From Toxorhynchites rutilus septentrionalis (taxonomy: Eukaryota > Arthropoda > Insecta > Diptera > Culicidae): DNA of 64,000 nucleotides. The stretch's first letter is position 1. Each line of letters starts with the position of its first letter. This document shows positions 45,455 to 57,453 of this stretch, piece by piece. The notes beneath the pieces were generated by a model. It saw nothing but the letters and a program-made list of their open reading frames with translations. It was not told where the DNA came from and made no database searches. The stretch covers positions 16,568,416 to 16,632,415 of the forward strand of contig NC_073746.1 of the NCBI RefSeq assembly GCF_029784135.1, read 5' to 3'. The position numbers and the translations under genes are program-made.

Positions 45455-46350
45455 CAGGGTGGGCCATTTAAAGTGAAATCATCTGGCAACCCCATAACTT
45501 TTGACAGAGATGTCAGATTAACAAATGTCATACCGCGTTGGAAGCGTCATTTCAGTACAATTTTAACCATGGAACAATACACACCTAAACAAAGCGCTGA
45601 AATTGTTCAGCTGTACATTCAGAATAACTTCTCAATTGTGTTAACTAAACGTGCGTGGAAAAATAAAAATAAAGTTAAAACATCGCCTGGAGACAACACA
45701 ATACGTCGATTATATGCCAAATTTATATCGTCTGGTAGTGTTGGTAATGCCAGTCATCTGTCCAGACAACGACCAAGACGTTTCGACGAGAATATTGATG
45801 CCGTTCGAGCCAGTGAATGGGGAGCGTTATCGGACAATGATAACCGATTTTTTATTGCCATTTGTTCGTGAAAATGAATTGGACAATTACTGGTTCCAAC
45901 AGGACGGCGCTACATGCCATACAGCGGCTGCCACGACCAAATTATTGCGCGAAATGTTCCCCGGAAGATTAATATCGAAAAATGGCGATTATGACTGGCC
46001 ACCGAGATCACCTGATTTGACGCCTCCTGACTTTTTTTTATGGGGATATTTAAAATCCAAGGTATACACTGGTAAACCAAGGACCCTGGCTGCGCTGAAA
46101 GACAATATCCGACAAGAAATTGCTGCCATATCGGCCGAAACATTGGGCAAAGTGATGGAAAATGCTGAAAAAAGGGCACATTTTGCGGTCAAGGCCAGAG
46201 GCGGTCATTTACGAGATATCATAATCAAAAAGTAGTGAGAACAAATCTCCTTGGACCAAAATAAATGAATTTCAAAAAAAAAATTAAAATTCCACTTCTT
46301 TACTTTGCTATTGCAAAAACAAATCCTTCCACTTTAAATGGCCCACCCTG
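45455..46350 (+). mobile_element. DD41D element, internally deleted (copy 3)
   Basis: TIRs CAGGGTGGGCCATTTAAAGT and inverse (over 20 bp), with TA at 45453-45454 and 46351-46352. 896 bp, so several hundred bases shorter than copy 1. A different subfamily from copies 1 and 2: longer TIR, different sequence, same catalytic spacing. Confidence 0.9.
45569..46235 (+). pseudogene. DD41D transposase with internal deletion
   Basis: The N-terminus (MEQYTPKQSAEIVQLYI) runs to DAVRASE near 45818. It then joins directly and out of frame to the region before GERYRTMITDFLLPFVREN, so the central part with the first catalytic Asp is missing. The C-terminal half is open in another frame: WFQQDGATCHT, SPDLTPPDFFLWGYLKS (41 residues between acids) and GGHLRDIIIKK before TAG 46235. 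Confidence 0.88.
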
Positions 46351-46412
46351 TACTTGAAAATTCGATTTTTTTCCATTCAAAATTGATGATTTCTAAAACC
46401 GGACACATTGGA

Positions 46413-46620
46413 GGGTCTCCGTAGCCACATTAGTTGCGCGTTCGCTTAGTAAGCGATCGATCGTGAGTTCAAAACTCAGGGCCTTCATTGACCATTTTCG
46501 TGTTGTTATAGAATAATTACGTACATGCAACAATCATCAGCGATGGAGATCGATCCACGGTCGAAATGAAATCGATTCATCCATACAACTGCTCTGCTCT
46601 GCAAGACACATCGGGCTGCT
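46413..46620 (+). mobile_element. Second tRNA-like SINE family member
   Basis: GTAGCCACATTAGTTGCGCG (A-box-like), a TTCGCTTAGTAAGCGA anticodon-like stem and GAGTTCAAAACTC (B box with its pairing arm) form a tRNA-like head. The body continues with ATCGGGCTGCTGTTCTATAA. It resembles the Feilai type of Aedes SINEs; that name is a recollection, not a match I could test. The 3' end is uncertain. Confidence 0.5.
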
Positions 46621-47194
46621 GTTCTATAAATAACTCAACAATGATCAATTAACTGTCTCCGCTGTCCGGTCTAACGGTCTAACAAAAAGAATACTCTTAC
46701 GCCTAATTGGCTACTGTGTAAAAAATCGGCTCTGTTACAGCTAAAATGCTAATGAGCCTAAATTAAATAAATGGCATAAATAAAAATCCGGACGAACTAT
46801 GATCATAATTTCTCTTTGAGGAAAATCGTAAAAAAATATAACAATTTAAAAGTTTCAACGCCTTATGGTAGTATTAGCAACTAGAGACTTGGGGCTTTTC
46901 AACAAACCCAAACTCGTATTGATTATATGTGATTTTCATGAAGAAAAATCGATTTGCATTTACCAGTTGCGTGAAACCCCCCCAAAATCGGACAAACCAA
47001 GATTATTTACCCTACATGAGTAGTATACAAATGTTCGAGCCGCGCTCGTTTTAGTAGACATAAACAGCCGAGTATTTGAACATTTGCGAAAACCGACATA
47101 CAATGAAATTTTATAGGGTCTACAATGGAAACCGGATTCGAACTTGGGATAGTCCCAACGGAATACAGGTCAGACTCGATTATGTGATTCGATT

Positions 47195-47435
47195 AGTAGA
47201 GAAAGCAGAGAGAGCAGAGAGAGTAGAGAGTAGAGAGTAGAGAGTAGAGAGTAGAGAGTAGAGAGTAGAGAGTAGAGAGTAGAGAGTAGAGAGTAGAGAG
47301 TAGAGAGTAGAGAGTAGAGAGTAGAGAGTAGAGAGTAGAGAGTAGAGAGTAGAGAGTAGAGAGTAGAGAGTAGAGAGTAGAGAGTAGAGAGTAGAGAGTA
47401 GAGAGTAGAGAGTAGAGAGTAGAGAGTAGAGAGTA
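47195..47435. repeat. (GTAGAGA)n satellite, left block
   Basis: About 30 nearly perfect 7-base units. Long Tyr-Ser-Leu-rich frames on the minus strand are artefacts of a repeat whose period is not a multiple of three. Confidence 0.95.
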
Positions 47436-47911
47436 TCATGGAGGAAGCCATCGACAAACTGGTGCATACCCCACGAGAGTAGCTGTGACGGAGTGCGCGT
47501 CATGTTGGAGGGCACTACCTAATCGGCGCTCCGTTGGGAAGAGAAATCCTGCGAGGGTGACTGTGACGGGGCGCGCGTTAAGTTGGAGGGCGCTTCCTAA
47601 TCGGTGCACGTCTCGACGGGTAAATGGATGCCTGCAAAATGGTCATAAGCGCAGTGGAGAGCAACGAATGGTGAATAAGAATATAGAGAAAAAGGGAAGG
47701 ATCAACGCTAGCTTGCGTTGAAAACTCGTGAAGTGCATGAGCACAGCCGCCCCCTGAAGTAGTCGCCTAGATGTATGTGGTCCCGGGGGGAATGAGGCTA
47801 CGAGTAGAGGGCTTGGTTTTTGTGGGTGCGATCCCCACTCGACGTCTGGGTTATCCCTTCCCAGATAAGGCTGGAAGAGCGTTCCTCACCTCTATAAAAA
47901 AAAAAAAAAAA
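47436..47911 (+). mobile_element. Probable 5'-truncated LINE 3' end with poly(A), inside the satellite
   Basis: 476 bp of GC-rich unique sequence ending CTCTATAAAA and a run of about 16 A, sitting exactly between two blocks of the same 7-bp repeat. It contains a 65-bp imperfect tandem duplication (GCGCGTCATGTTGGAGGGC versus GCGCGTTAAGTTGGAGGGC). The poly(A) junction and satellite on both sides indicate target-primed insertion. The clade is unknown. Confidence 0.6.
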
Positions 47912-48110
47912 GAGAGTAGAGAGTAGAGAGTAGAGAGTAGAGAGTAGAGAGTAGAGAGTAGAGAGTAGAGAGTAGAGAGTAGAGAGTAGAGAGTAGAGAG
48001 TAGAGAGTAGAGAGTAGAGAGTAGAGAGTAGAGAGTAAAGAGTAGAGAGAGTAGAGAGAGTAAGGAAAGTAGAGAGTAGAGAGTAGAGAGTAGAGAGTAG
48101 ATAGTAGAAA
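47912..48110. repeat. (GTAGAGA)n satellite, right block
   Basis: Same unit and orientation as 47195-47435. It becomes degenerate after about 48040 and fades into GA-rich DNA to about 48250. Confidence 0.93.
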
Positions 48111-48250
48111 TTTGAGAGTGGAGAGTAAAAAGCAGAGAGTGGAGAGTAGAGAGTTTAAAATGAAGAGCAGAGAGTAGAAAGAATAGATAACAAAGTTTAA
48201 AGTAGATAGTAGGAAATGAAGAGTAGAGAGTTGAAAGTTAAATTCAAATT

Positions 48251-51116
48251 GAAAAAGTGACAATTGATCGCAGAGAAAGAGTAGACATTTTTGACATAGA
48301 GACATTTGGACTAAAAAAGAAACATTGAATAAATGAAAAGAAAAAAAGTTACGAGAGTCTGTTCGAGTGCAACAGCAATTCTATTCTAATGACTTTGCGG
48401 TAAACTTATTGAAACATAAATTTGGTCCGCTAGTTCGAAGAAACTAAAAGACAGTGACTCATTCAAAGCTTGAATCGCTAAACAATACGATATAGATCGT
48501 TCGACAATCACAGAAATGCAAAGAATAAGAAGAACAAAATTGTGAATCAGTCTGTTATGAATTCCATTAGCAGTATGAGACATATGAAAAACATGCAGTG
48601 GGAGGCAGAATTGTTTTCACATTCTAAGTAATTATTGAGAAAAAAAATCCCATATTTTATTTTAAATAAAAATATAGACAGCTGAAAACGTCCGTACACA
48701 TGTGCAAATAACGAGAACTCTATAATCTGTTTCTCTGTTCCTTCTGAAGACTTGCATACTTGCATTCACTTGCGGGCTAAAAAGATTGAACCTAATTTTA
48801 GAGTTTCTGCATCGTTTAAGGTTTGTGGTGCCTCATTCCTATAAAGAGGTTCGGCATTTGGAAACTTAATATATTGAAAGTTGACAAATGTTTCCGATCG
48901 ATTTTCGGGCAACGGATAGTTTCAAGAACTGAATTGACCGTATTATGTGTTGAAACAACACTTTGATTTATCGCCACGGCGTGAATGTTTGGCTTGACAC
49001 GTACAAAACCAAAAGCCCCGGCAAATCGCCGACCTCTCTGTGTCTCCTCCGCGGGATCCGCGGGATCGAGCCCGGAGTGCGAAAGTGAGCAATGTTATCG
49101 GGAGCAACAGAACAAAGAACGCGGAAAGACGCGCGTGTGGCAGAAGATAAACTTCCTTCGGGCCTTCTTATCCTCGCTCCACAGCTGGCTGGTGGTGATC
49201 CGATTTGAGCCAACAGTGGCTGGCGAAAGAATTATGGGAGTGGAATTATGATAATCATGCTTTATGGTGGGACTTTTGTTACGAACACCAATTTGGGTTC
49301 AGGTTATTATAATTGGTTTCCTGATTATTGCTTTTTGTGTGTAATAAGATTTGAACTAGAATCTCTTTTCCCCATTTTTTAGAGAGAAACTTATAAATAG
49401 TGTTTGGGTGTTTGCCCACGATTGATGGTTTGTGGAAATTGTCGGACATTAGTCGCAGAAGTTTCCCGTTTTTGGTTCTGCCTTCGACACATAATTGTCG
49501 ATCGTTTTAATAATAAAAAATCAATTGCATTAGGGAGTGAAATGTGAATCAATTTGCATTCACTAGCGACCATTGCCATGGTCCCTGGTAGGTACATTAA
49601 CACTTGTCGTGCAATTAGCACTTCAAATCTATCGATGTTAACACTCGAAGACGGCGAACACTTGGGAAGCACGAGGTGTGAAATAACTTCGACATTTTTC
49701 ATCAGCTCTACCCCTTCGAGCTGCCGATGCTCCCGTTTTCTGTTTACGGCGAGGTGCTTCTGGTTGTATGGCTGGTGGCCCCGAACCGGTGTCAATGGTC
49801 TCCCTGGAAGTCTGTCTCACACCCCGGACATGTAAATCGAATATATTTAGCGCCTCTCGGGTGGTTGGAGCTCCCCTCGTCGTGTCACATCCGCTTGTCT
49901 GTGGCGATCGATCAACTCGACACCGCTTTGACTACACGAAGGGGAGCAGCAGCAAAGGGTGTGATTATCGGGAGAAAATGAAACGATATGTTATTTAGTG
50001 GGCTGATAATTGATAAGTTGACTGTTTGCCGTCGTCTCATTTGATGTCCCACACTAAAATCGTGAAAAGGGGGAGAGAGGAACCAGAACCCAGGCCCCCA
50101 GAAAGGTCATTGGACGATTTGGATTGACTGCAGTCACCCCGCGGGCGACGCATGTTTTCTTCCATTTTTATTGACGCTCAAATTGAATTTCATAACATGA
50201 TCCAATCCGTGCCGAGAAATAGGTATGTTTATTTTCGTGTCATTGGCTTATTGAACACAACACTTTTATGATTCATAAAAATTCTCCGAACATGAAGCGC
50301 GCACATTCGAAAGCTCGTTTGTTCGATCTCGAAATATTGCTTTCCTCGATAGAGGGAGGATACCGCCACATGGGTCGTAAAAGCCCACTAGATACATGCC
50401 ATGTGCCGTAGTGTCCACTCCGTGTCGTGATGATGTTTCGATCGGTTCCCATCAATTCACACGTGCCCGGCAGGGTCGTTCACACCAGAGTCCAACCAGA
50501 ATGCGTTTATCGGAAGACAAACAAAATCGAATCGAGAGATTTGTTCGTTTGCTTTCCGTTCTATTTATTTACGCGCGTAAAGCACTTGCTGCTGGCCGCA
50601 AGACGACGACGACGACGGAGGAGTCATTCTTTGTTCGGAGGTTTTGATCGTCACCTACATTAGATCCTGAAGAAATGTGTATTTATGTACAAGCCAACTG
50701 CCCGTCAGCCAGACAGTTAGTCAGAGTCAGAGCCGGTGAGGTTTTAGAGTAAATAGTCGATGAGTTGGAAACAGGTCTGACGAAGCGCTGGCGGCATGCA
50801 ACGGAACTCGTCTAAACCGTAATCATAATTCTCCAATAACCTGGATTCTGTTTTGTTTTTGTTACCGTTATTCCTAATGGCAAGGCACTGTTTCAATCAT
50901 CGATTCGACTGGAATAAGTAGATGTGAAGTTAAACTTTCAATTTTGTTAACTGTTCATATTCCCGGTGTATTGTGAATCCCATCAAACATTATATGTACT
51001 TGGATCGAATTCATGCAATTGATACTATTTTGTTGCATATTTTTGCTAGTATCTTCATCAACGACGGCTCTAAACTAAAATGTTCAACGTTTGTATAATT
51101 AACCATGAGCAACAAT
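48251..51116. other. Unique-looking non-coding DNA
   Basis: About 2.9 kb, locally GC-rich (48960-49250, 49700-50650). Several medium frames occur on both strands (for example 49391-49795 and 49554-49835) but overlap one another and show no domain character. Likely single-copy host sequence. Confidence 0.45.
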
Positions 51117-52821
51117 TTTGACGTGGGATTACGTCAAACCGGAATATATTGGGGGTAAAATGAAAACCTAAACACAGAACATGCAGGAAAATATGTAGAT
51201 TCCGAATGCTTAAAACTCGAACATTTCTTACTGGATCGGAAAGATGTTTGCATCAATTGATAGAGAATATTTCTACGCATCTATCGCAATTAATAAAATG
51301 TAAATTTTCATTAGATAAATAATTAAATGACTGTAAAATGTTAGGCGTTATCTAAACACCCTAACTGCCTCGTTTTAATTGGCCCGATTTACGATTTCCC
51401 CAACACAGCCATCAAAACCAAGCAGCCTTGGGGAAATCGGCATTGCAAATACATGAAAATAGGGGGACTTTTGTCCTCACCGAAATGCGTTCCCTGATAC
51501 AGACTTCAAAACCAAGGAGCTTGGGGGAAATCGGCATTGCAAATACATGTAAGTCGAAGGTATTTTTGTTCCGACTGAAATGTGTTTGGCCAACACAGAC
51601 TTCTAATCCATGGAGTGTGGAGATATTGGCATTGCAAATTCATGCAAGTCGGGGGCATTTTTGTTCCGACTGAAAAGTGTTCGCCTAACACAGAGTGCAT
51701 GTTTCCCTAACATGGTCTTCTAAACTTAGGATCCTGGGAAAATCGTGTAGACACTGGAGGCGAATGAACTTTCAAGTTTAAAGCCTCTATAGTAGAGAAA
51801 GTAGAAGTTGAAGTTGTTGATTCGTGCAAGCTGGAGGTACTTCTGCATGTTTTGACGTAGGACTACGTCTTTCATTTCTGTACCGGGGTGTAAGTTCAAA
51901 GTTTCGAAAACGAGAGAGTGACCCTGGACTGCAAGGTTTTGAACGTTAATACCTCTTTACCGGCAGAATGGAGTGGTATAACAATCACTTCATCCGAAAA
52001 ATAAAATATCAACGAGTTACGAGTTAAGGATTGTCACTTATTGGTCCAAAAAATCGTTTCAATAGCTTAAAAATTGCTTTGAAAGCAAGCTATTGAAATC
52101 ATAACAATCTAGCTCATTGTTCATGATTGGTGATCGCAATGTGTTCCCGAACACGGACGCAAAATCTAGGCACCTGGAGAAAACGCCATAGCGAATACAT
52201 GCAAGCTGTAATTTCTTTTGCTCGCCTGCATTAGTGTTTGGGAAACCATAGCGGACACATGCAAGGCGTGAGTATTTTTACTCGTATCAGTTTCTGTTCT
52301 GCTTTCGCATGGAACAGCCATGAAAAATTGTTTGCGTGTGAATGCGTACGAACAAAGGAATATTCGCACCCATTTACGCATTCGACTTCCGCATGGAACA
52401 GTCATGAAAAATTGCCACATCACGATTAAAACGAAATGAATTTTATGCAAGGTTATGCAAGGATAGAGTTAATTTCGTTTTCAACGTGAAATGGCGCCCT
52501 CAGTTTCTATTCTGCGCATGGAGTGATCATGAAAAATCTCGTGTTATTCTCACGAAAACAAACATGAATTATGTATGTGGCATCTTCAATTGCTTTTACA
52601 AGGCCACTCAAATTCTATCGGTTCGTTTCGGGGCCACCAACAAGTTCGAAAGAGTTGAATTTTATGTTCATAACAATTCCCCCCACACACTAATAAGAAA
52701 AACTTTCAGCTATCTTTTAAAATATTCATTTAGAGTTGATTCAGATGTAATTTCAAATAAATGATTACCGGGCCAACGGTAGTCCTACGTCTACCTTGCG
52801 GTTATATCACAGATATAACCC
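51117..52821 (-). repeat. GACGTAG repeat family, copy B
   Basis: Carries GACGTGGGATTACGTC (51119), GACGTAGGACTACGTC (51855) and GTAGTCCTACGTC (52782), ending in the hairpin GGTTATATC-ACA-GATATAACC (52800-52820). The modules at 51845-52821 are the inverse of copy A (17643-19064). A roughly 95-bp tandem array fills 51399-51690. Confidence 0.6.
51399..51690. repeat. About 95-bp tandem repeat, three units
   Basis: Each unit contains CCAACACAGAC-like, GGCATTGCAAATACATG and TTTTTGTTCCGACTGAAA blocks; a partial fourth unit follows. Related single blocks occur at 52150-52290. Open frames across it are repeat artefacts. Confidence 0.75.
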
Positions 52822-53385
52822 ACTTCTAGTTTTTTTGCACTACGAAAAGTGTTACGCGCATTACAAAAGCGGGTACGAATACAACGCTTTGGCTCGGTTC
52901 ATCAAGATTGCATTGAAGGATATGCCTTCGTATCTTCTGTTTACTGAATTTTTACACATACCATTTGATGATTAGGCAAAATGTTGATAACCATTTGCTG
53001 CGATAACGCCTATTGATTAAACAATATGCGTTCGACGTTCATGTCAAAATCGAAACTGAGTGCCTGAAGTTCATAAAATAAAGCAAATTCACGGTTCGAG
53101 TACGTACATTTGAGAGATGAAAACTTCAGAGGGAAATGTAAAATAAAACAATCGTTTGATAATTCTTCCGTTCACATGTTTTGTCCTAGGCATCATACCA
53201 AACGTAAAAGGACTGTCATTAAATTTACTGGCATTTCTTCAATCTTTTTTACTCACAAAGCAAATATATTGAATTCAATTGAATCCGGAAATTGAATCCG
53301 GAAATTGAATCATCTAATCAAAAATTTAATCAGTACAAACAAATGATTGCTAAGCTAAGATAGTCGTCTAAGACGTCAACTTTGC

Positions 53386-53406
53386 GGTTATATCATAGAT
53401 ATAACC
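53386..53406. repeat. Isolated GGTTATATC hairpin
   Basis: GGTTATATC-ATA-GATATAACC, the same hairpin that closes copies A and B of the GACGTAG family. AGACGTC lies 14 bases upstream. A Tc1-like element is inserted 21 bases downstream. Confidence 0.6.
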
Positions 53407-53427
53407 TACCCATTTTTTATACACATA

Positions 53428-54604
53428 CACTCTGTCCAACTTCTATAAAACCAGGTGATGATCTTGTTGCTTTGTGCCATTATAAATACTCAATGCTTCA
53501 ACTTATATTCTAGTGTGTTGGTATTGATGAATACCACACATTGCATGATTTTCATATGTGTGTGTGCAAGCGCTGAGCATAAACCAAAGGTGTTGTATTT
53601 TCCAAGTGTTTCTATCAGACCAGTTACATTTTTCCGTTGTTTTAGTTGTTTCGATCAATGAATCTGGAAAATGCCGAAGGAAAAAGTGCTCACTGACACT
53701 TTCTTTTCTCTCCGCGAGCACTTTCAATGCATTTCACCAAGATAATGTTGGTATCAGAGAAATTTCTCGTCGGATTGAACGATCCTATCAAGTAGTGCTC
53801 AATTATTCGACGAATCCTCAAGGATACAGTAATAAGGAGAGAGCTCCACGTAAACCGAAGCTCTCAGACCGGGATAAGCGGAAACCTCAACATTCGAATA
53901 CCTCTGAACCATATATGCAAATAAAGCAATATTTCAATTTCTGTTGATGTTACTCGGGTGACAATTCGTCAAGTTTTGGTAAAAAATCTTCACATAAAGA
54001 GGGTGTAAAAGGTTAAAGCTCCTCATCTTACACCATTTCACGTCGGAAGACGTCTGAGTTTTGCCAGTGCTCATATTAACCGACCGTGGGACATGGTATG
54101 TTGTGACAAAGAATGTTTGGATGGCTGGATTTAGGATGGTCCTGATGGTTTCAACGGGTAATGGCGTGATTTACGGAAAAAGAAACAGTACTTTTCAAGC
54201 CTGAATTTTTCGTGGAGACTCGTGCATGGTTTGGGCGGAATTCTGTGCAACCGGAAGGCTCAAGATAGCTTTCACATCATTCAAGGATTAAATATATGTT
54301 CTGGAATCCTCTCTCCAACCGTTTTTACGTGGATATCGTCACAAAAAATTCACATTCCAGCGAAACAATGCTATTATTCATATCAGCAAAGAAACTAAGC
54401 AATGGATTAGGGATCAAAAACTTAATTTTTTGAACTGGTCGGCTCACTCTCCAGATTTGAATCCTGTTGAAAATCCTAGGGGGATCCTTAAATATACTTT
54501 ATTCTAAGCATTCAACAATGTATGAATGTATCTTGTTGAAATTCTAACTGTTTGTGTTGAAACGAACTATAATTGGGGTGGTCTTATAGAAGTTGGACAG
54601 AGTG
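53428..54604 (+). mobile_element. Tc1-like (DD34E) element, decayed
   Basis: CACTCTGTCCAACTTCTATA at the left and its inverse ending 54604, with TA at 53426-53427 and 54605-54606. 1177 bp. Confidence 0.85.
53671..54507 (+). pseudogene. Tc1-like transposase, heavily decayed
   Basis: Starts MPKEKVLTDTFF. Recognisable blocks include VGIREISRRIERSYQVV (HTH), MVWAEFCATGRLKIAF and SAHSPDLNPVENP. The second catalytic Asp has become Asn (RNNAIIH), with 34 residues to the Glu of PVEN. Many stops and shifts. Confidence 0.8.
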
Positions 54605-54611
54605 TAGTCAT

Positions 54612-54736
54612 TTAGTAAGCATTCTAGGCGTATTGCTCGGCATAGCAATCTCAACCAAGTACTACTAAAAATGATGCAAGTAATACGACGATGATAAGAC
54701 GATCACTGGGAACGTTAGTGCTATTGAAGAAGAACA
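54612..54736 (+). mobile_element. tRNA-SINE 3' fragment
   Basis: AGCATTCTAGGCGTATTGC, CTCAACCAAGTACTACTAAA and GGGAACGTTAGTGC match the SINE body. The tRNA head is missing. It lies next to the Tc1 element's right TA. Confidence 0.7.
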
Positions 54737-55218
54737 TGGACAGAGTCGTATGAATGATGTGCGTCAACGATGAATTCCAGATTATTGTTTTTTTTTCTTC
54801 GAATCACAATTTCTCGCGTCACTGTGCAGTCGCCTTCTCTGATTCTAGCACCCCTTGCGCACTGAATCTAGACACGCGCTCTCCAGCAAGTGTTTCATCA
54901 GGATTGATGACAATAGCGTGATTGTCATTTTGTAAACCAAGCAAGTGTGATTTGAAGTATTTCAATAATCCGTTGAGCTCATTTTAAAATACTTTCTGCT
55001 TGCCGGCGATACGCCTGGCTTTAGACAAAGTGAGATCAATAGCGAATGTGTGGATGAAAGGTCCATGTAGCGGGCGTAGCGCCATCTGTCATTCAACAAC
55101 GTAAATAAATTTGTCCTGTTTGAAAAACAAACGACGGTTAAATTATTTGAATAAGGTTACTACAAGAATACTAAAATCACGATTAAAAATAGGGCATAGA
55201 GGTTTAAATTTGTGGTTA
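54737..55218. other. Interval without recognised feature
   Basis: No repeat or protein recognised. Ends with the TA (55217-55218) preceding the pogo-like terminus. Confidence 0.35.
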
Positions 55219-55291
55219 CAGTCATACCTCGATATAAGGCAACCTCGATATGAAGCATCCTCGATATAACGTGACTTTTTAAGATGCCTTA

Positions 55292-55612
55292 GGGTGGGTT
55301 TAGACTAGTGATATATTCATGTGAAGAAATATGATGAGATTTATAGAAATCGCATCAACCGTTTACACTAGCGTGAACTTCTATAATGAATATATTCATA
55401 TTGTCGGTGAATTTATTCACCTGAAGTAGAACTGCATCCAACTTTAGTGATTTCTCACCAGTGAGAAATTCACAAGCGTTTACATATGCTGAATTTATTC
55501 AAGTTATATATACCTCGAATAAGTGTATCATATTTATTCTCACCCGTTTACACCTATTTTCAGGTGAATAAATCCATCTATAATTATAGATCTCCCTAGT
55601 GTAAACCCGCCA
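55292..55612. mobile_element. 321-bp MITE with TTA duplication
   Basis: Ends GGGTGGGTTTAGACTAG / CTAGTGTAAACCCGCCA, with TTA at 55289-55291 and 55613-55615. The interior is rich in GTGAATAAAT-type inverted motifs. No coding capacity. Confidence 0.72.
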
Positions 55613-56243
55613 TTAGATTTGAAAATAAACAATACAGAAATAGTTTTTTGAGCGTAAATTACATCGGATAAATGTTTCTAGTAAGTTTTCAAACAAATAA
55701 ATACCGTAAAATAGGGTAGCATTGGTCCATTTCTCAATTATGTTTCAAAACTAATTTTTCATGTCCAGTTTTCATTTTTTATATCAATCTGGATAACGGA
55801 ATTATTCAATAAAGTTGAATTTATTTAGTTCTGGAAACTTCCGACGCATATCGATACATGGTTGAATTTGTACTGAATGGACATTTCACAATCGTAAACA
55901 ATGACGCCGATCGGTACATTTAGCTGATTGAAACACTTCAGGGAATTTGTTTCTCGATTCATGCTACATTCACCTGAATTTTATTCCATTATTTTCTAAT
56001 AGAAAGGAACTTGCGGAAAAGCGATGTACGAATTGTTTTGTATTACATTTCACAATAATTTCCCTTATGAAATACGCATGCCTTCAACATGATATTTTGG
56101 GCGATCTTTCCACTTGGTATTATTATGGCATTTTTTGAACTTTTAGCATAACTTTGAACATGTTTCAAGAACAAAATTCAGAGGAATTTTCATTTGGAGA
56201 TAGAGTAAGTCAAACATAGAAACTATAAAATAAACATTGATAC

Positions 56244-57225
56244 TAGATATGAAACGAATATCCGGCCAATATTTGCCAATATTTGCCACTCGGCCGGATA
56301 TCGGGTATTGTAGAAAATCAACAATTTATCATTAAGACAACATAAATCATAACAAAGTAGCTCATTAGCTAGCTTACAAAGCATAACAAAACATTTATCC
56401 ATAATTAAAAATAAGGTTTGATGCCAGATTTTTTAAAATCAAATTAATGCTTACTCATAACATTCTTTAATGAACTGTACTTAAAATTACTCAGTCGTAA
56501 ATTATGATGAATAAATAATAAATTTTCAGAAGTTAATGATGACAGGCCAATCTTCGCTGTAATACTACTGCAAGGAACTGAAAGATAAACCCTAACAATC
56601 CTTGCCCTTGGTTAGCTGCCCAAATTTTAATGACCACCAAATGTAAGGGTCGTGATTGCGATCGATTCTAAATGTTTTCACATTTCGTCGATTTCGTTAG
56701 CAACGGGATTTTTTTCCTGAACGCGACGCTATTACCTTCATTTGCCACTTCGTTGAAACAGTCCCAAAAGGCCTGTGGTGAGTTTCGTGTATAAGGTTTG
56801 ATTCAGTTTCGTCTTTTTTGTTTCATTCACAGGTCTTGAAAAAGACGATGAGCTCAGAAGATTTGTCGCAAGATATTTTATATACTCCAAAACATTGCCA
56901 GCAAGACTGTTCACCTTTCAAGAACTCCTAAAAAGTCTGACTTGATTCTAAGAGGGTTGCAATTAAGTAATTCTGATCTTCTCCTAAGTAATTGAATCCT
57001 TATCAGAAAAAAACCCTGTTGAAGATTCCTTGCAGAAAACTTAATACTCTATTAAAGGATATCCATTTGAAACGGAAAAATTATTCATAGTTCCTTATTT
57101 TCATGTAAGAATGTGTTCATTCCTTCTAAAATGTGATCCTTTATTCGCAAATAAAAAGCCGAATATCCGGCTGCCGGGTATCCGGTATCCGGTATCCGGC
57201 CAAACTGTTATCCGTTTCATCACTA
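56244..57225. mobile_element. hAT-like non-autonomous element
   Basis: Left end TAGATATGAAACGAATATCC and right end TTATCCGTTTCATCACTA form a short inverted pair. Flanks ATTGATAC (56236-56243) and ATTGATGC (57226-57233) form an 8-bp duplication with one change, matching nTnnnnAn. CCGGTATCC repeats lie at both ends. No clear transposase; weak protein-like sequence near 56830-56935. Confidence 0.6.
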
Positions 57226-57453
57226 ATTGATGCAAATTTCACTTCAATTTCTTCAGACCTTTTCCTCTACTTAATCATGTTTGTCTACAACAATTATCTT
57301 AAATGGCATAAGAAAGGTTTATAAATACTGCTAGGTGATAGAAAATTAGTTTCTGCGCATTTTTGAGTAATCATGAATTTTGCATCAATAAAATTTTTTT
57401 CGCTTCGAAATAACGTAACGAAAAAAAAGTTGCCTTATATCGAGGTATAACAG

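Larger units (their letters stand above)
55219..57453. mobile_element. Pogo-like element (TIR CAGTCATACCTCGATATAAG)
   Basis: The left end CAGTCATACCTCGATATAAG continues to GCAAC; the inverse GTTGCCTTATATCGAGGTAT lies at 57429-57448. A second CCTCGATAT and third TCGATATAACG follow at the left end. A TA precedes the left end. CAGT termini suggest the pogo/Tigger group, an inference from termini only. No transposase is visible, and most of the interior is two nested MITEs. Confidence 0.6.

Noticed and set aside
47170..47515. Minus-strand frames encoding long Tyr-Ser-Leu repeats (also 47892-48305)
   Set aside because: They are translations of the 7-bp satellite; a 7-base period visits all frames and simply lacks stop codons.
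49391..49835. 134-codon minus and 93-codon plus frames in GC-rich DNA
   Set aside because: Overlapping each other with low-complexity polar composition; no recognisable family.
51428..51700. Plus and minus frames over the 95-bp array
   Set aside because: Shadow translations of a tandem repeat.
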